A stretch of DNA of 46,516 nt from a virus, in the IMG/VR virus record IMGVR_UViG_3300047551_001636, positions 1 to 46,516 of that record. The stretch is one strand, 5' to 3'. A program made the translations under genes and the position numbers. Positions within the stretch are counted from its first letter, which is position 1. Each line of letters starts with the position of its first letter. Below, piece by piece: positions 8,562-15,017 of this stretch. The notes beneath the pieces were generated by a model. That model made no database searches and had not been told where the DNA came from. It saw only the letters and a program-made list of their open reading frames with translations.

Positions 8562-8963
8562 ATGAAGAATTATGTCATCAACAATGGTAGTTTCACAGCG
8601 AGTGGAAACTTTTCAGGCTACACAGCTTTAGGTGAGCGTGTGCACATTCACAGTCGTCAAATGCAAGCATTGGGTTGGTCCAAGCAGGAAGACGTTCAGT
8701 TTCCTTTCTACGTGATTGGTGCTACCAAGCAGATTGGTCAGTTGGGTGCAGACGGTAAACCCCTGAAGAATGCAGACGGTACAGACGTACTTGTTGACCG
8801 TTTGACAGCTTTGAGTGCGTTCAAGACACGCAACGAAATCAAACAGGCTCATGCTGATGCAGCATTGCTTGACATTGAGATTGCTCAGGAAATCTCTGCC
8901 CAAGCTACAACAGCTGGTCTCAGCGAGCAGGCTGTTAAGAACTTGCTGTCAGTAGCAGTTTAA
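8562..8963 (+). CDS. Conserved phage protein with beta-rich N-terminus, unknown function
   Basis: 133 residues, ATG at 8562. The N-terminal part 'NGSFTASGNFSGYTALGERV' and 'HIHSRQMQALGW' reads as a small beta-rich domain, followed by 'FPFYVIGATKQIG' and a predicted helical C-terminus (about residues 90-133) that includes 'TTAGLSEQAVKNLLS'. No catalytic motif is visible. It is the first gene of the rightward block, stands alone, and is closed by a strong intrinsic terminator, which suggests a separately regulated and perhaps highly expressed early product. Codon use (many CGT, GGT) is richer than in its neighbours, which fits high expression. Confidence 0.8.
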   Translation: MKNYVINNGSFTASGNFSGYTALGERVHIHSRQMQALGWSKQEDVQFPFYVIGATKQIGQLGADGKPLKNADGTDVLVDRLTALSAFKTRNEIKQAHADAALLDIEIAQEISAQATTAGLSEQAVKNLLSVAV

Positions 8964-8971
8964 CATTGATT

Positions 8972-9010
8972 GAAAGTCCTCTTGAGAACATCAGGAGGAC
9001 TTTCTTTTTC
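8972..9010 (+). terminator. Intrinsic terminator after the 133-residue gene
   Basis: GAAAGTCCTC (8972-8981) pairs perfectly with GAGGACTTTC (8995-9004), a 10-bp stem with a 13-nt loop, followed by a T run (TTTTTCTT). Confidence 0.9.
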
Positions 9011-9480
9011 TTACACACCACATTATATATATGGGTGGGAATACATGGAGTGTTTCGTAGGGTGGGAGTTTGTTTAACGTAAAGTGCAAAAAACACGGGA
9101 AAAACTTAGTTGTCGTTAAACAAAATAATAGAGATGAAAAGTTTTTACGGCTATCATATATACTTTTTTCATAATGCATTCATTGATAATCAATGAGTTA
9201 TGAAGATTTTATGTGAGAATGAGAATGGTGGTATGTACCATCATGGAATAAAAGGCTCTATAAAGAGCCACAAACAAAACAGAAATAACACGCAATAAAT
9301 ATAGCATTTACATTAAACAATGTGCATACAATAGAGATGATGATGATGATGATGGTTATTCCTATATAGAGAAATAGATGTTTGTATGTATTGGAAGATT
9401 ATATTAAGCTCTTGAACGGGCTCTTTTCTTTTGTCTTATTATCCCAATCTATAAAATGGCTGTATACAGCCGCTAACAAC
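9011..9480. other. Non-coding stretch with inverted repeats, no supported gene
   Basis: About 470 bp with only very short frames. Visible structure: GTTTAACG...CGTTAAAC (about 9072-9121, 8-bp stem), TCATTGAT-A-ATCAATGA (around 9178-9195, near-perfect palindrome), GGCTCT (9254-9259)/AGAGCC (9264-9269), and a GAT trinucleotide repeat near 9335-9353. A 32-codon frame at 9199-9297 spans the third hairpin and has no good leader. This could hold small RNAs or operators; nothing is assignable. Confidence 0.5.
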
Positions 9481-9675
9481 ATGAAAAAGTATGTATTGCT
9501 TCAGATGCCAGACAATTCTTATTCTGTTAACACTTTTGAACAGTGGGAAGCCAATCCTGTTGGTAAGGTGGTGGACACGAGTTCTAACAGACAAGTTCTT
9601 GAGAATGAAGCTGATCAACGTAATTACGAGCGTGAACAGCAATTGGAATTTGATTTGTATGATTATAGCTTCTAA
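9481..9675 (+). CDS. Small acidic protein, unknown function
   Basis: 64 residues starting MKKYVLLQMPDNSYSVNTFEQW and ending in the acidic/aromatic tail 'LEFDLYDYSF'. The frame is open further upstream to 9382, but the ATG at 9481 is chosen because it sits behind 'aacaac', the same leader as the gene at 9887, and the upstream part has no protein-like composition. It is followed by an intrinsic terminator. Confidence 0.65.
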   Translation: MKKYVLLQMPDNSYSVNTFEQWEANPVGKVVDTSSNRQVLENEADQRNYEREQQLEFDLYDYSF

Positions 9676-9691
9676 ATCAATTAGTTATAAG

Positions 9692-9722
9692 AAAAAAGAG
9701 CCTATTACAGGCTCTTTTCTTT
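9692..9722 (+). terminator. Intrinsic terminator
   Basis: AAGAGCCT (9696-9703) and AGGCTCTT (9709-9716) form an 8-bp stem with a 5-nt loop, flanked by an A run and followed by TTTTCTTTC. Confidence 0.85.
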
Positions 9723-9744
9723 CTTCAATCAAAAACCAATCTAT

Positions 9745-9882
9745 ATGTACGAATTCATCACAATGTACACAACGTTCAGAGTAACGGATGTGTACCCATC
9801 AGCACTCAATCCAACTTTTGATGCTGTTTGTCTCGTTTATCCTAATGGAATGCCATCAATTTTTTACCTATCTAAAAACTAA
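9745..9882 (+). CDS. 45-residue small protein, unknown function
   Basis: ATG at 9745-9747, stop at 9880-9882. The product begins MYEFITMYTTFRVTDVYPSA and ends NGMPSIFYLSKN. It fills the gap between a terminator and the next gene and ends four bases before that gene's ATG, which supports it as a real small gene. The amino acid mix (aromatic, beta-prone) is protein-like, but no family is recognised. Confidence 0.55.
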   Translation: MYEFITMYTTFRVTDVYPSALNPTFDAVCLVYPNGMPSIFYLSKN

Positions 9883-9886
9883 CAAC

Positions 9887-10105
9887 ATGAAAAACAAAAT
9901 CATTGGAGCAATTTCCTTACTAATCGCATTTGTTATTATGTTCACCTCACCAGTGATATATGATAACTATTTTAGTTATTTCCAACTGGAGAAAACAGGT
10001 GGAGCAGGTTTGGTTGTAAGTCTTTCTCTTGCATTTGCAATTTACATCTTCGGTGGAATTGCATTTGAATTTCTCACCAAAAAACAGGACAATCATGAAA
10101 GCTGA
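9887..10105 (+). CDS. Small membrane protein with two predicted TM segments
   Basis: 72 residues from the ATG at 9887 (leader 'aacaac'). Two hydrophobic segments, about residues 5-22 (IIGAISLLIAFVIMFTSP) and 43-62 (GLVVSLSLAFAIYIFGGIA), flank a short aromatic loop; the tail is charged (TKKQDNHES). It is probably an inner-membrane protein. The frame extends upstream to 9788, but that part overlaps the 45-residue gene. The 3' end overlaps the next gene by 11 bases. Confidence 0.65.
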   Translation: MKNKIIGAISLLIAFVIMFTSPVIYDNYFSYFQLEKTGGAGLVVSLSLAFAIYIFGGIAFEFLTKKQDNHES

Positions 10106-10394
10106 AAGAAAACGTATGGCTGCTCTGTTACAGAGAATGCTAGACCATGAAGAATTGTTTAATGTAGGACTTTGCTTGTGGGCTGGTGCTATGGAATGTG
10201 CTGGCTATTTCACACTCAGAGAAGAAACTGATGTACGAGATTACATCAAAAGGAACAGACCTACAGAGAGATGGACATATGATGCTCTGTTCTATCAAAA
10301 TGGACCAGAGAGTTTATACTACTGGAAGAAGCATGAAAAAGGTCCAAGAAAACGCTGGCTCAAGAAACATATCAAATTACTCTTAAAAGATTGA
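10095..10394 (+). CDS. Small basic protein, tandem paralogue 1
   Basis: 99 residues from the ATG at 10095 (MKAERKRMAALLQRML), overlapping the membrane-protein gene by 11 bases; an upstream extension of the frame to 10029 is unlikely. It shares with the next gene the pattern 'LL..ML.H..LF..GLC.WA', a Trp/Tyr-rich middle, and the C-terminal 'PR.RW.KKHIK', so the pair is a tandem duplication. Many Trp, Arg and Lys residues suggest RNA or protein binding, but no family is recognised. Confidence 0.7.
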   Translation: MKAERKRMAALLQRMLDHEELFNVGLCLWAGAMECAGYFTLREETDVRDYIKRNRPTERWTYDALFYQNGPESLYYWKKHEKGPRKRWLKKHIKLLLKD

Positions 10395-10396
10395 CA

Positions 10397-10687
10397 ATGA
10401 GAAACATAGTCGAACTACTTGAGATAATGCTTAAACATAAAGACCTGTTTTATACAGGTCTTTGTGGTTGGGCAGAAGACCTTGCTTATGAAGGCATTAT
10501 TACATATGATGAAAAAGAACGTTTGCGTGATTTCATCCAACAAAATCCACCAGGTTTATGGAGTTTTGATAGAATATGGTATTGGGCTGGTGATAGTGAT
10601 GGGTTTTATTGGGAATATGGAGAAATAGCTCCAAGAGAACGTTGGATTAAGAAACATATCAAAAAACTCAAAAAGCTAAACAAATAA
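10397..10687 (+). CDS. Small basic protein, tandem paralogue 2
   Basis: 96 residues from the ATG at 10397. It aligns along its whole length with the preceding gene product: 'LLEIMLKHKDLFYTGLCGWA', then 'LRDFIQQNPPG', then 'PRERWIKKHIKKLKK'. Identity looks only moderate, so the duplication is not recent. The copies are two bases apart. Function unknown. Confidence 0.7.
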   Translation: MRNIVELLEIMLKHKDLFYTGLCGWAEDLAYEGIITYDEKERLRDFIQQNPPGLWSFDRIWYWAGDSDGFYWEYGEIAPRERWIKKHIKKLKKLNK

Positions 10688-10698
10688 AATATCAAAAC

Positions 10699-11091
10699 AT
10701 GAGAAAGCGTACAATTCCATCAGACGATTATGTGCTGGCTGTAAAATCACCTGTTGCACAAAAAGCAGTTATTGATTTTTTCAATGTTAACAGTATTGAT
10801 GTCTATGAAGACACAACTGAATTTGATCCTAAATATCCCTATTTATATTGGGATGCTGATAATAACTATTTGTGTCAGACAGAAGATCTTGATGATGATG
10901 ACAAGATTGTCGTTAACACTGTTGAGGAGTTTCTGGAGCTGTTCTTCAGCTACTATCCATCATTGCAATTGAATGAAGAATATACAGCATACATTGATCC
11001 TAAAAAGGAAATAGTTACCATTGGCAGTGAGGAAATTCCTTTTGAAAAGATCATGGAGCTTGCAAAAATTGTAGATAACACAAAATCGTAA
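10699..11091 (+). CDS. Acidic protein with C-terminal 'IPFEKI.EL' module, unknown function
   Basis: 130 residues. The N-terminal part contains 'YPYLYWDADN'; the middle is very acidic (EDLDDDDK); the C-terminal module reads 'LQLNEEYTAYI', 'TIGSEEIPFEKIMELAKIV'. This C-terminal module (beta hairpin, then IPF.K.E plus helix) recurs in the products at 11094, 11933, 13620 and 28469, defining a phage paralogue family. No catalytic residues are evident; a protein- or peptide-binding role is only a guess. It ends three bases before the next gene. Confidence 0.7.
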   Translation: MRKRTIPSDDYVLAVKSPVAQKAVIDFFNVNSIDVYEDTTEFDPKYPYLYWDADNNYLCQTEDLDDDDKIVVNTVEEFLELFFSYYPSLQLNEEYTAYIDPKKEIVTIGSEEIPFEKIMELAKIVDNTKS

Positions 11092-11093
11092 TT

Positions 11094-11477
11094 ATGAAGC
11101 TGAAAAAGCACTTGCCTGAATTCAGTATTGGATTTAATAATCCAAGCGCAATTGAACAGGAAGCATTAGTGGACCTCTTACGCAAGTATGGGGTCTGCAT
11201 TTATGCTGGCACAGAATTTCCTGATGATGAATATCCATACATCTATTGGACTGGAACAAAGATTGTACAAACAAAGTATGGTACTGGCAAATATAAAACT
11301 GTCTCAACCATTTCTGAATTTGCATCATACTTCCTAGAATCTTCTACACAGGAACTAGAGCTCAATGAGAATTACAAAGCTGTCATCAATTATGAGACTA
11401 AGACAGTTGTTGTGAACGGGGGAATGACTATTCCTTTTGAAAAGATTCTCGAACTCGAAAAACTCATCAATCAATAA
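11094..11477 (+). CDS. Paralogue of the preceding gene with 'IPFEKILEL' module
   Basis: 127 residues. It matches the 130-residue neighbour in 'YPYIYWTGTK', 'LELNENYKAVINYETKTVVV' and 'MTIPFEKILELEKLI', indicating tandem duplication with strong divergence of the N-terminal third. It is spaced two bases from its paralogue. Function unknown. Confidence 0.7.
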   Translation: MKLKKHLPEFSIGFNNPSAIEQEALVDLLRKYGVCIYAGTEFPDDEYPYIYWTGTKIVQTKYGTGKYKTVSTISEFASYFLESSTQELELNENYKAVINYETKTVVVNGGMTIPFEKILELEKLINQ

Positions 11478-11495
11478 TCTCAAAAACCACAAATC

Positions 11496-11882
11496 ATGAA
11501 AACGTTTAAAGTAGACGAAGCATTTATTAAAGAAGCATACAAAGTTGCAAACGGAGAATGGAGAGAGAAACTAGAAGAACAATTTCCAGAGGCGTTTAAG
11601 AAGGAAACCTTCTTGGACAAAATTTACAAAACAGTGAATAAAAAGCCATACGATAATTCAAAACAATACATTTTCATCCAAAATGGCTATCTGGCAGTGA
11701 GAATGCCTACTGCTAACAGAGAATGGTCTATGGAAAACTTCGCATTCATCAACGATGTGTGTACCAAGTTTCCTGAAGCCTATCCTGTTCATGGTGAGCA
11801 ATATCTTAATGAAGTTAAAGACCATGAAAAGTATATGCGTGATGAAACCTATCAGCTGGTAAACATTATGCATTACGTTTAA
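11496..11882 (+). CDS. Protein with N-terminal 'FI.EAY..A..EW' helical module
   Basis: 128 residues. The N-terminal helices 'VDEAFIKEAYKVANGEW' and 'KLEEQFPEAF' match the C-terminal part of the 263-residue product at 12766 ('VSEKFIQEAYTSACSEW', 'KIKEKFPEAI'), so both carry the same module. The middle is beta-rich ('YIFIQNGYLAVRMPTAN'). Function unknown. It is followed by a strong terminator. Confidence 0.7.
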   Translation: MKTFKVDEAFIKEAYKVANGEWREKLEEQFPEAFKKETFLDKIYKTVNKKPYDNSKQYIFIQNGYLAVRMPTANREWSMENFAFINDVCTKFPEAYPVHGEQYLNEVKDHEKYMRDETYQLVNIMHYV

Positions 11883-11898
11883 CACAACATTTACAAAT

Positions 11899-11922
11899 AA
11901 AGGGCCTTCGGGCCCTTTTTAA
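11899..11922 (+). terminator. Intrinsic terminator with UUCG loop
   Basis: AAAGGGCC (11899-11906), loop TTCG, GGCCCTTTTT (11911-11920): a perfect stem with a stable tetraloop followed by a T run. Confidence 0.93.
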
Positions 11923-11932
11923 ATTTCATTTT

Positions 11933-12439
11933 ATGGCAGTGTATGAATCATTCAATAGTCTTAACGGTAGGACGTTAAAAGCAAATGATCAGCTCATTTT
12001 TAAAGATGGAGTAGGGAATGTGCAACATACTTATGTCATGTTCTATCATTCAAAAAACAATCGTATTGTATTTACCGCAATGGGATTAGATGTAGAAAAA
12101 CTTGCATCAAAAGTATATGGTTATGGATATCGTCCACTTGGTAGCTGGCCTACAACAAACGGTAGGGATTTTGAAGCACTCACCAGACTTGCACTTGTTG
12201 TATTTGCATTTGAAGAAGGTGCAGAATCTGTAAAATTGAAAATGCCTGATGGTAAATGGGTGAATATAAATCGTAACAAATTCATCTTGAAGAATCCACC
12301 ACCAACTTTTGATATTAGAGTGGGTACCTATGGTGCTAAATACAGTGGTAATGAACTTCATGTAGGTTGTCAGAAGATTCCTTTCAAGAAGGTAGAAGAG
12401 GTGTATAAGAAAATGCTTTCACTCAGAAAAACCAAATAA
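11933..12439 (+). CDS. 168-residue protein with C-terminal 'VGCQKIPFKKVEEV' module
   Basis: 168 residues starting MAVYESFNSLNG at 11933, the first gene after the terminator. The N-terminal half is beta-rich and ends with a predicted helix. The C-terminus 'YSGNELHVGCQKIPFKKVEEVYKKM' is the same module as in the products at 10699, 11094, 13620 and 28469. The large N-terminal domain is unique in the window. No function can be assigned. Confidence 0.7.
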   Translation: MAVYESFNSLNGRTLKANDQLIFKDGVGNVQHTYVMFYHSKNNRIVFTAMGLDVEKLASKVYGYGYRPLGSWPTTNGRDFEALTRLALVVFAFEEGAESVKLKMPDGKWVNINRNKFILKNPPPTFDIRVGTYGAKYSGNELHVGCQKIPFKKVEEVYKKMLSLRKTK

Positions 12440-12440
12440 C

Positions 12441-12740
12441 ATGTATCAATGTATTAAAACTTTCACTGCAAGTAATGGTAGACAATATGTTAAAGACCAA
12501 GCAGTTAGCGTGTATGGATATAGAGAACTTTCCTCTCTAGAACAAAGAAACTTTGTCATCATGCCTGAACGCAGATCAGATGATGATGATGATAGTGGTA
12601 TTGGTAGTATCATTGATACGGCTGTAGCAGTTTCATCTCTGTTCAACACTTTCAGTGGTGGTGGCAGTTCATCTTCTGATACCTTTGGAGGATTCGATGG
12701 TGGTGATTCAGGAGGAGCAGGTGCATCTGGTGACTGGTAA
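12441..12740 (+). CDS. Gly/Ser-rich small protein ending GDW (paralogue 1)
   Basis: 99 residues. An N-terminal beta-rich segment 'KTFTASNGRQYVKDQAVSV' is followed by an acidic patch (RRSDDDDDSG), a predicted helix 'IGSIIDTAVAVSSLFNTF' and a Gly/Ser/Asp-rich tail ending GGDSGGAGASGDW. The layout and tail are duplicated in the product at 17514. The tail resembles flexible C-termini seen in small phage and Bacteroidetes proteins; the helix could insert in or lie on a membrane. Function unknown. Confidence 0.7.
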   Translation: MYQCIKTFTASNGRQYVKDQAVSVYGYRELSSLEQRNFVIMPERRSDDDDDSGIGSIIDTAVAVSSLFNTFSGGGSSSSDTFGGFDGGDSGGAGASGDW

Positions 12741-12765
12741 TTTTCTCATTCAAAAAACCCAAATT

Positions 12766-13557
12766 ATGCAAAATAAATTTGTTATAAGCGGTAAGTACCG
12801 TATTAAGTCTAAGTCAACTGGATGTACAATTGAAAAATCTTCTATGTTGAGAGTAGCAAAAGAAAATGGACAAGAGTTTTTATATTTTACTGGAATAGAT
12901 GAAAATGGATTAGTTTTCAATCATGAATTTATAAAAGATGACGGAGATTACTTTCTTCCTCAAGATGTAGAAGTGTATCTAGAAGTTGGAGGTAAATACA
13001 CTCCAATTGACAAAACAGCTTATGGATTTGAAGGTCTTGAGCAATCTGAAAACTGGAAAGATGCAAAGATACTAAATCAACCTTTTCTGTATTACGTTGG
13101 TGCAGAAAAACCACGTGATTTCCACATATTTTCTTACAGAGAAGATAAGAAATTCGGGGACTATTTCATGATAGACGACATCATTCCTTATGTTGAGGGA
13201 GCAGAAATCGTAGAATTCAACATCGAAAACAATACCACTAACACACAAAATCAAAAAGAAATGGAAAGAACTTTTGAAGTGAGTGAAAAATTCATTCAAG
13301 AAGCTTATACTTCAGCATGCAGTGAATGGAAACAAAAAATCAAGGAGAAGTTTCCAGAAGCCATTTTAGAAAAGCCATTTAATTTTGATAAGTCTTGGAC
13401 AGTTACAACAAGTAATCAAGGTGACAGACCAATTATAATTGGTCAAGGTTGGGCACCTGATGGTAAAGAATTTGAGTGCTTGGTTGTGAATGATGGCTGG
13501 GAAATGAGAGTTTCAGAACATAATGGTCGTCAAGTGCTGGAATTCTTCAGAAAGTAA
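12766..13557 (+). CDS. 263-residue probable fusion protein with C-terminal 'FI.EAY' module
   Basis: The ATG at 12766 (MQNKFVISGKYRIK) is chosen because the frame upstream overlaps the previous gene. Residues 1-145 form a beta-rich domain; a linker 'NNTTNTQNQKE' leads into MERTFEVSEKFIQEAYTSA, the same helical module that opens the gene at 11496. The linker, including its DNA ('acaaaatcaaaaagaaATG' at about 13245-13263), looks like a former intergenic leader, so two genes were probably fused by loss of a stop. The internal ATG at 13261 may still be used. Function unknown. Confidence 0.65.
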   Translation: MQNKFVISGKYRIKSKSTGCTIEKSSMLRVAKENGQEFLYFTGIDENGLVFNHEFIKDDGDYFLPQDVEVYLEVGGKYTPIDKTAYGFEGLEQSENWKDAKILNQPFLYYVGAEKPRDFHIFSYREDKKFGDYFMIDDIIPYVEGAEIVEFNIENNTTNTQNQKEMERTFEVSEKFIQEAYTSACSEWKQKIKEKFPEAILEKPFNFDKSWTVTTSNQGDRPIIIGQGWAPDGKEFECLVVNDGWEMRVSEHNGRQVLEFFRK

Positions 13558-13567
13558 ATCAATTCAT

Positions 13568-13593
13568 GCTCCAGGGGATTATTCCTCTGGAGC
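13568..13593 (+). terminator. Hairpin in leader of next gene, weak terminator
   Basis: GCTCCAG (13568-13574) pairs with CTGGAGC (13587-13593). The stem is perfect but has no T run, so it may be a weak terminator or an mRNA-stabilising hairpin. Confidence 0.4.
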
Positions 13594-13619
13594 TATTCAC
13601 ATCAACAAAAGAAAATAAC

Positions 13620-13979
13620 ATGGAATACTCATTCAGAATCAACGAAGAACATGAATGGTTAACAATCATTGCATTAGCCAAGTCTCAGAACATCAAGTTT
13701 TGTAACACATACCTGCAAGAAGGATATGGAGAATACCCAACTTGTGTTCTCAACTTAGCAGTTCCTGAAATCTTTGGATCAAAAAGCACAAGTTACAAAA
13801 CTGTCACTTTTGAAAGATTTCTGAAACTGATGGTTCAGACAAAAGTGGTTCAGATGCAACTCACAGATAATTACGAAGCAAAAATCATCACTAGTGAAAA
13901 TGTGGTGAAGGTTGGTTGTCAAACTTTCTCATTTGACAAGGTGAGAGAACTTGCTACTTTGGTAAAAGAACATATGTAG
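13620..13979 (+). CDS. 119-residue protein with 'VGCQTFSFDKVREL' module
   Basis: ATG at 13620 (MEYSFRINEEHEW). The frame upstream to 13566 encodes a hairpin and is not counted. The C-terminal part 'MQLTDNYEAKI', 'VVKVGCQTFSFDKVRELATLV' belongs to the same family as 10699, 11094, 11933 and 28469. It is the last gene before the tmRNA and is closed by a perfect terminator. Function unknown. Confidence 0.7.
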   Translation: MEYSFRINEEHEWLTIIALAKSQNIKFCNTYLQEGYGEYPTCVLNLAVPEIFGSKSTSYKTVTFERFLKLMVQTKVVQMQLTDNYEAKIITSENVVKVGCQTFSFDKVRELATLVKEHM

Positions 13980-14000
13980 ATTTGGGTTATGATGAGGAAG

Positions 14001-14033
14001 AAAACAGCCCTTGAAATATAGGGCTGTTTTTAT
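14001..14033 (+). terminator. Intrinsic terminator overlapping the tmRNA promoter
   Basis: AAAACAGCCC (14001-14010) and GGGCTGTTTT (14021-14030) form a perfect 10-bp stem with a 10-nt loop, followed by TATT. The TTG of the tmRNA promoter lies in its loop. Confidence 0.88.
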
Positions 14034-14041
14034 TATCTTTG
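14011..14041 (+). promoter_or_regulatory. Bacteroidetes-type promoter of the tmRNA gene
   Basis: TTG (14011-14013), a 20-bp spacer and TATCTTTG (14034-14041) match the Bacteroidetes consensus. The mature tmRNA 5' end (14055) is 14 bp downstream, so a very short 5' leader is expected for RNase P removal. Confidence 0.75.
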
Positions 14042-14054
14042 TCAAAAAGCATAT

Positions 14055-14454
14055 GGGCCCGTATTGGTTTTGACAGCAAAGGAGTGGGTATGTACACATG
14101 CAGAGAGATGATACTGTCTCTTAATACTGTATCGAAAAACAAATGCTAAGACTCGTTCTCAGCGTGTAGCAGAAGGTGAAGCTATCCTGGCTTCTATCTT
14201 CCAGACTGAAGCAGTAGCTGCCTAAGTCCTACGGGGTAGTTCATACCTGGCAACATAAACTGAACAAACTGTTTTCCTGGTTTTCTCAAAACTAGGTGGT
14301 GGAGCAGTCACAAACCAGTGACTCCAAAATCCTTACCGCACTCTTAGGATATAAGTGAGTGTTTACGGTGCAGCAGCAATGCAGTACTAAGCATGTGAGA
14401 CGTTGTATGTACAAACTATTTGTTTGGACAAGGGTTCGACTCCCTTCGGGTCCA
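14055..14454 (+). ncRNA. ssrA: Phage-encoded transfer-messenger RNA (tmRNA)
   Basis: The 5' end GGGCCCG (14055-14061) pairs with CGGGTCC (14447-14453) in a 7-bp acceptor stem with the G3-U70 pair that specifies alanine; A at 14454 is the discriminator, and CCA is not encoded. The T-arm is AAGGG, TTCGACT, CCCTT. CACATGC near 14096 pairs with GCATGTG near 14391 in the long P2 helix. A tag frame ends at TAA 14223-14225; if resumed at GCT 14145 it encodes 26 residues, beginning AKTRSQRVAE and ending TEAVAA. That is much longer than the 9-residue tags of Bacteroides I recall, and the end is VAA rather than LAA. tmRNA with host SmpB rescues stalled ribosomes and tags the product for proteolysis. 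A hairpin AGTCAC/GTGACT near 14306-14324 fits the pseudoknot ring. Confidence 0.92.
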
Positions 14455-14480
14455 CTTAGTTGTTAGTAGATTGGTAACAA

Positions 14481-14516
14481 ACCCCACTGTATTTCTATAC
14501 TGGTGGGGTAATTTTA
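14481..14516 (+). terminator. Terminator after the tmRNA
   Basis: ACCCCAC (14481-14487) pairs with GTGGGGT (14503-14509), with an inner GTAT/ATAC helix, followed by AATTTTAAA. The T run is modest. Confidence 0.75.
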
Positions 14517-14534
14517 AATCATTAATCAAAAGAT

Positions 14535-14738
14535 ATGACAAACAAAATTTGGCATAAAGTTGAAATAGCAACAGAAGATCAAAATGTTTCAATCTATCCT
14601 ACAGAAGGATTTAATGGACTTGTTATTGAAGCAAAAGAAATGAATAATTCTCCAAGTCCAAGACTCTATCTCAACAGGAACGAAATGGAACTGTTGATAT
14701 TGAAAATGAAAGAGATGATGGATTATGTAGAATCTTAA
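14535..14738 (+). CDS. 67-residue protein inside the RNA locus, unknown function
   Basis: MTNKIWHKVEIATEDQNVSI at the start reads as beta strands, followed by 'LYLNRNEMELLILKMKEMMDYV', a C-terminal helix. The fold resembles small beta-beta-alpha phage proteins. It is the only protein gene between the tmRNA and the structured RNAs. Its stop codon lies one base before the closing stem of the RNA element at 14740, so the transcript continues from mRNA straight into structured RNA. Function unknown. Confidence 0.7.
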   Translation: MTNKIWHKVEIATEDQNVSIYPTEGFNGLVIEAKEMNNSPSPRLYLNRNEMELLILKMKEMMDYVES

Positions 14739-14739
14739 A

Positions 14740-14854
14740 TATCTATGGGTGTATGTGTTTATTGCGTTGGGCGATGCCCATAAATACAATTTCAACTGGG
14801 GTTTCTGGGAAACACGCAAACCAAGTGAATAGCCCACACAAAAGCCCATAGATA
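14740..14854 (+). ncRNA. Compact multibranched structured RNA (element A)
   Basis: TATCTATGGG (14740-14749) pairs perfectly with CCCATAGATA (14845-14854). Inside, TTGCGT (14762-14767) pairs with ACGCAA (14814-14819) and encloses two hairpins: TGGGC/GCCCA (14768-14772 and 14776-14780, GAT loop) and GTTTC/GAAAC (14801-14805 and 14809-14813, TGG loop). Possible long-range TTCA/TGAA contact. All helices are exact and nested, which is not expected by chance. No known RNA class was recognised; it could be a processing signal, an exonuclease-blocking fold or a regulatory RNA. Confidence 0.65.
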
Positions 14855-14871
14855 TATAAGATAAGTTCTTT

Positions 14872-14947
14872 GTAGTTGGTGTGGCCATAGAAGTGCAGGC
14901 TGCTGGATTTATTCAGTCGGAGTTAACCCAACCCTGCCACCAACTAC
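14872..14947 (+). ncRNA. 76-nt stem-loop RNA with 10-bp terminal helix (element B)
   Basis: GTAGTTGGTG (14872-14881) pairs perfectly with CACCAACTAC (14938-14947); an inner helix GCAGG (14895-14899) / CCTGC (14933-14937) follows after an asymmetric internal loop. The 76-nt length is tRNA-like, but there is no T-loop or anticodon arm, so it is not called a tRNA. The 10-nt sequence TAAGTTCTTT occurs just before it and again just after it, as direct repeats. Confidence 0.5.
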
Positions 14948-15017
14948 ATTTTTAAGTTCTTTAACAACTACTGATTGACTACAAACAAGCTCTTGAGCAG
15001 TTATCAACGGCTGTCAA

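Noticed and set aside
9335-9353. GAT trinucleotide repeat
   Set aside because: A short simple repeat in non-coding DNA; likely slippage, with no linked feature.
14872-14947. Element B as a canonical tRNA
   Set aside because: Length fits, but there is no T-loop, no D-arm and no 7-nt anticodon loop; the terminal helix is 10 bp.
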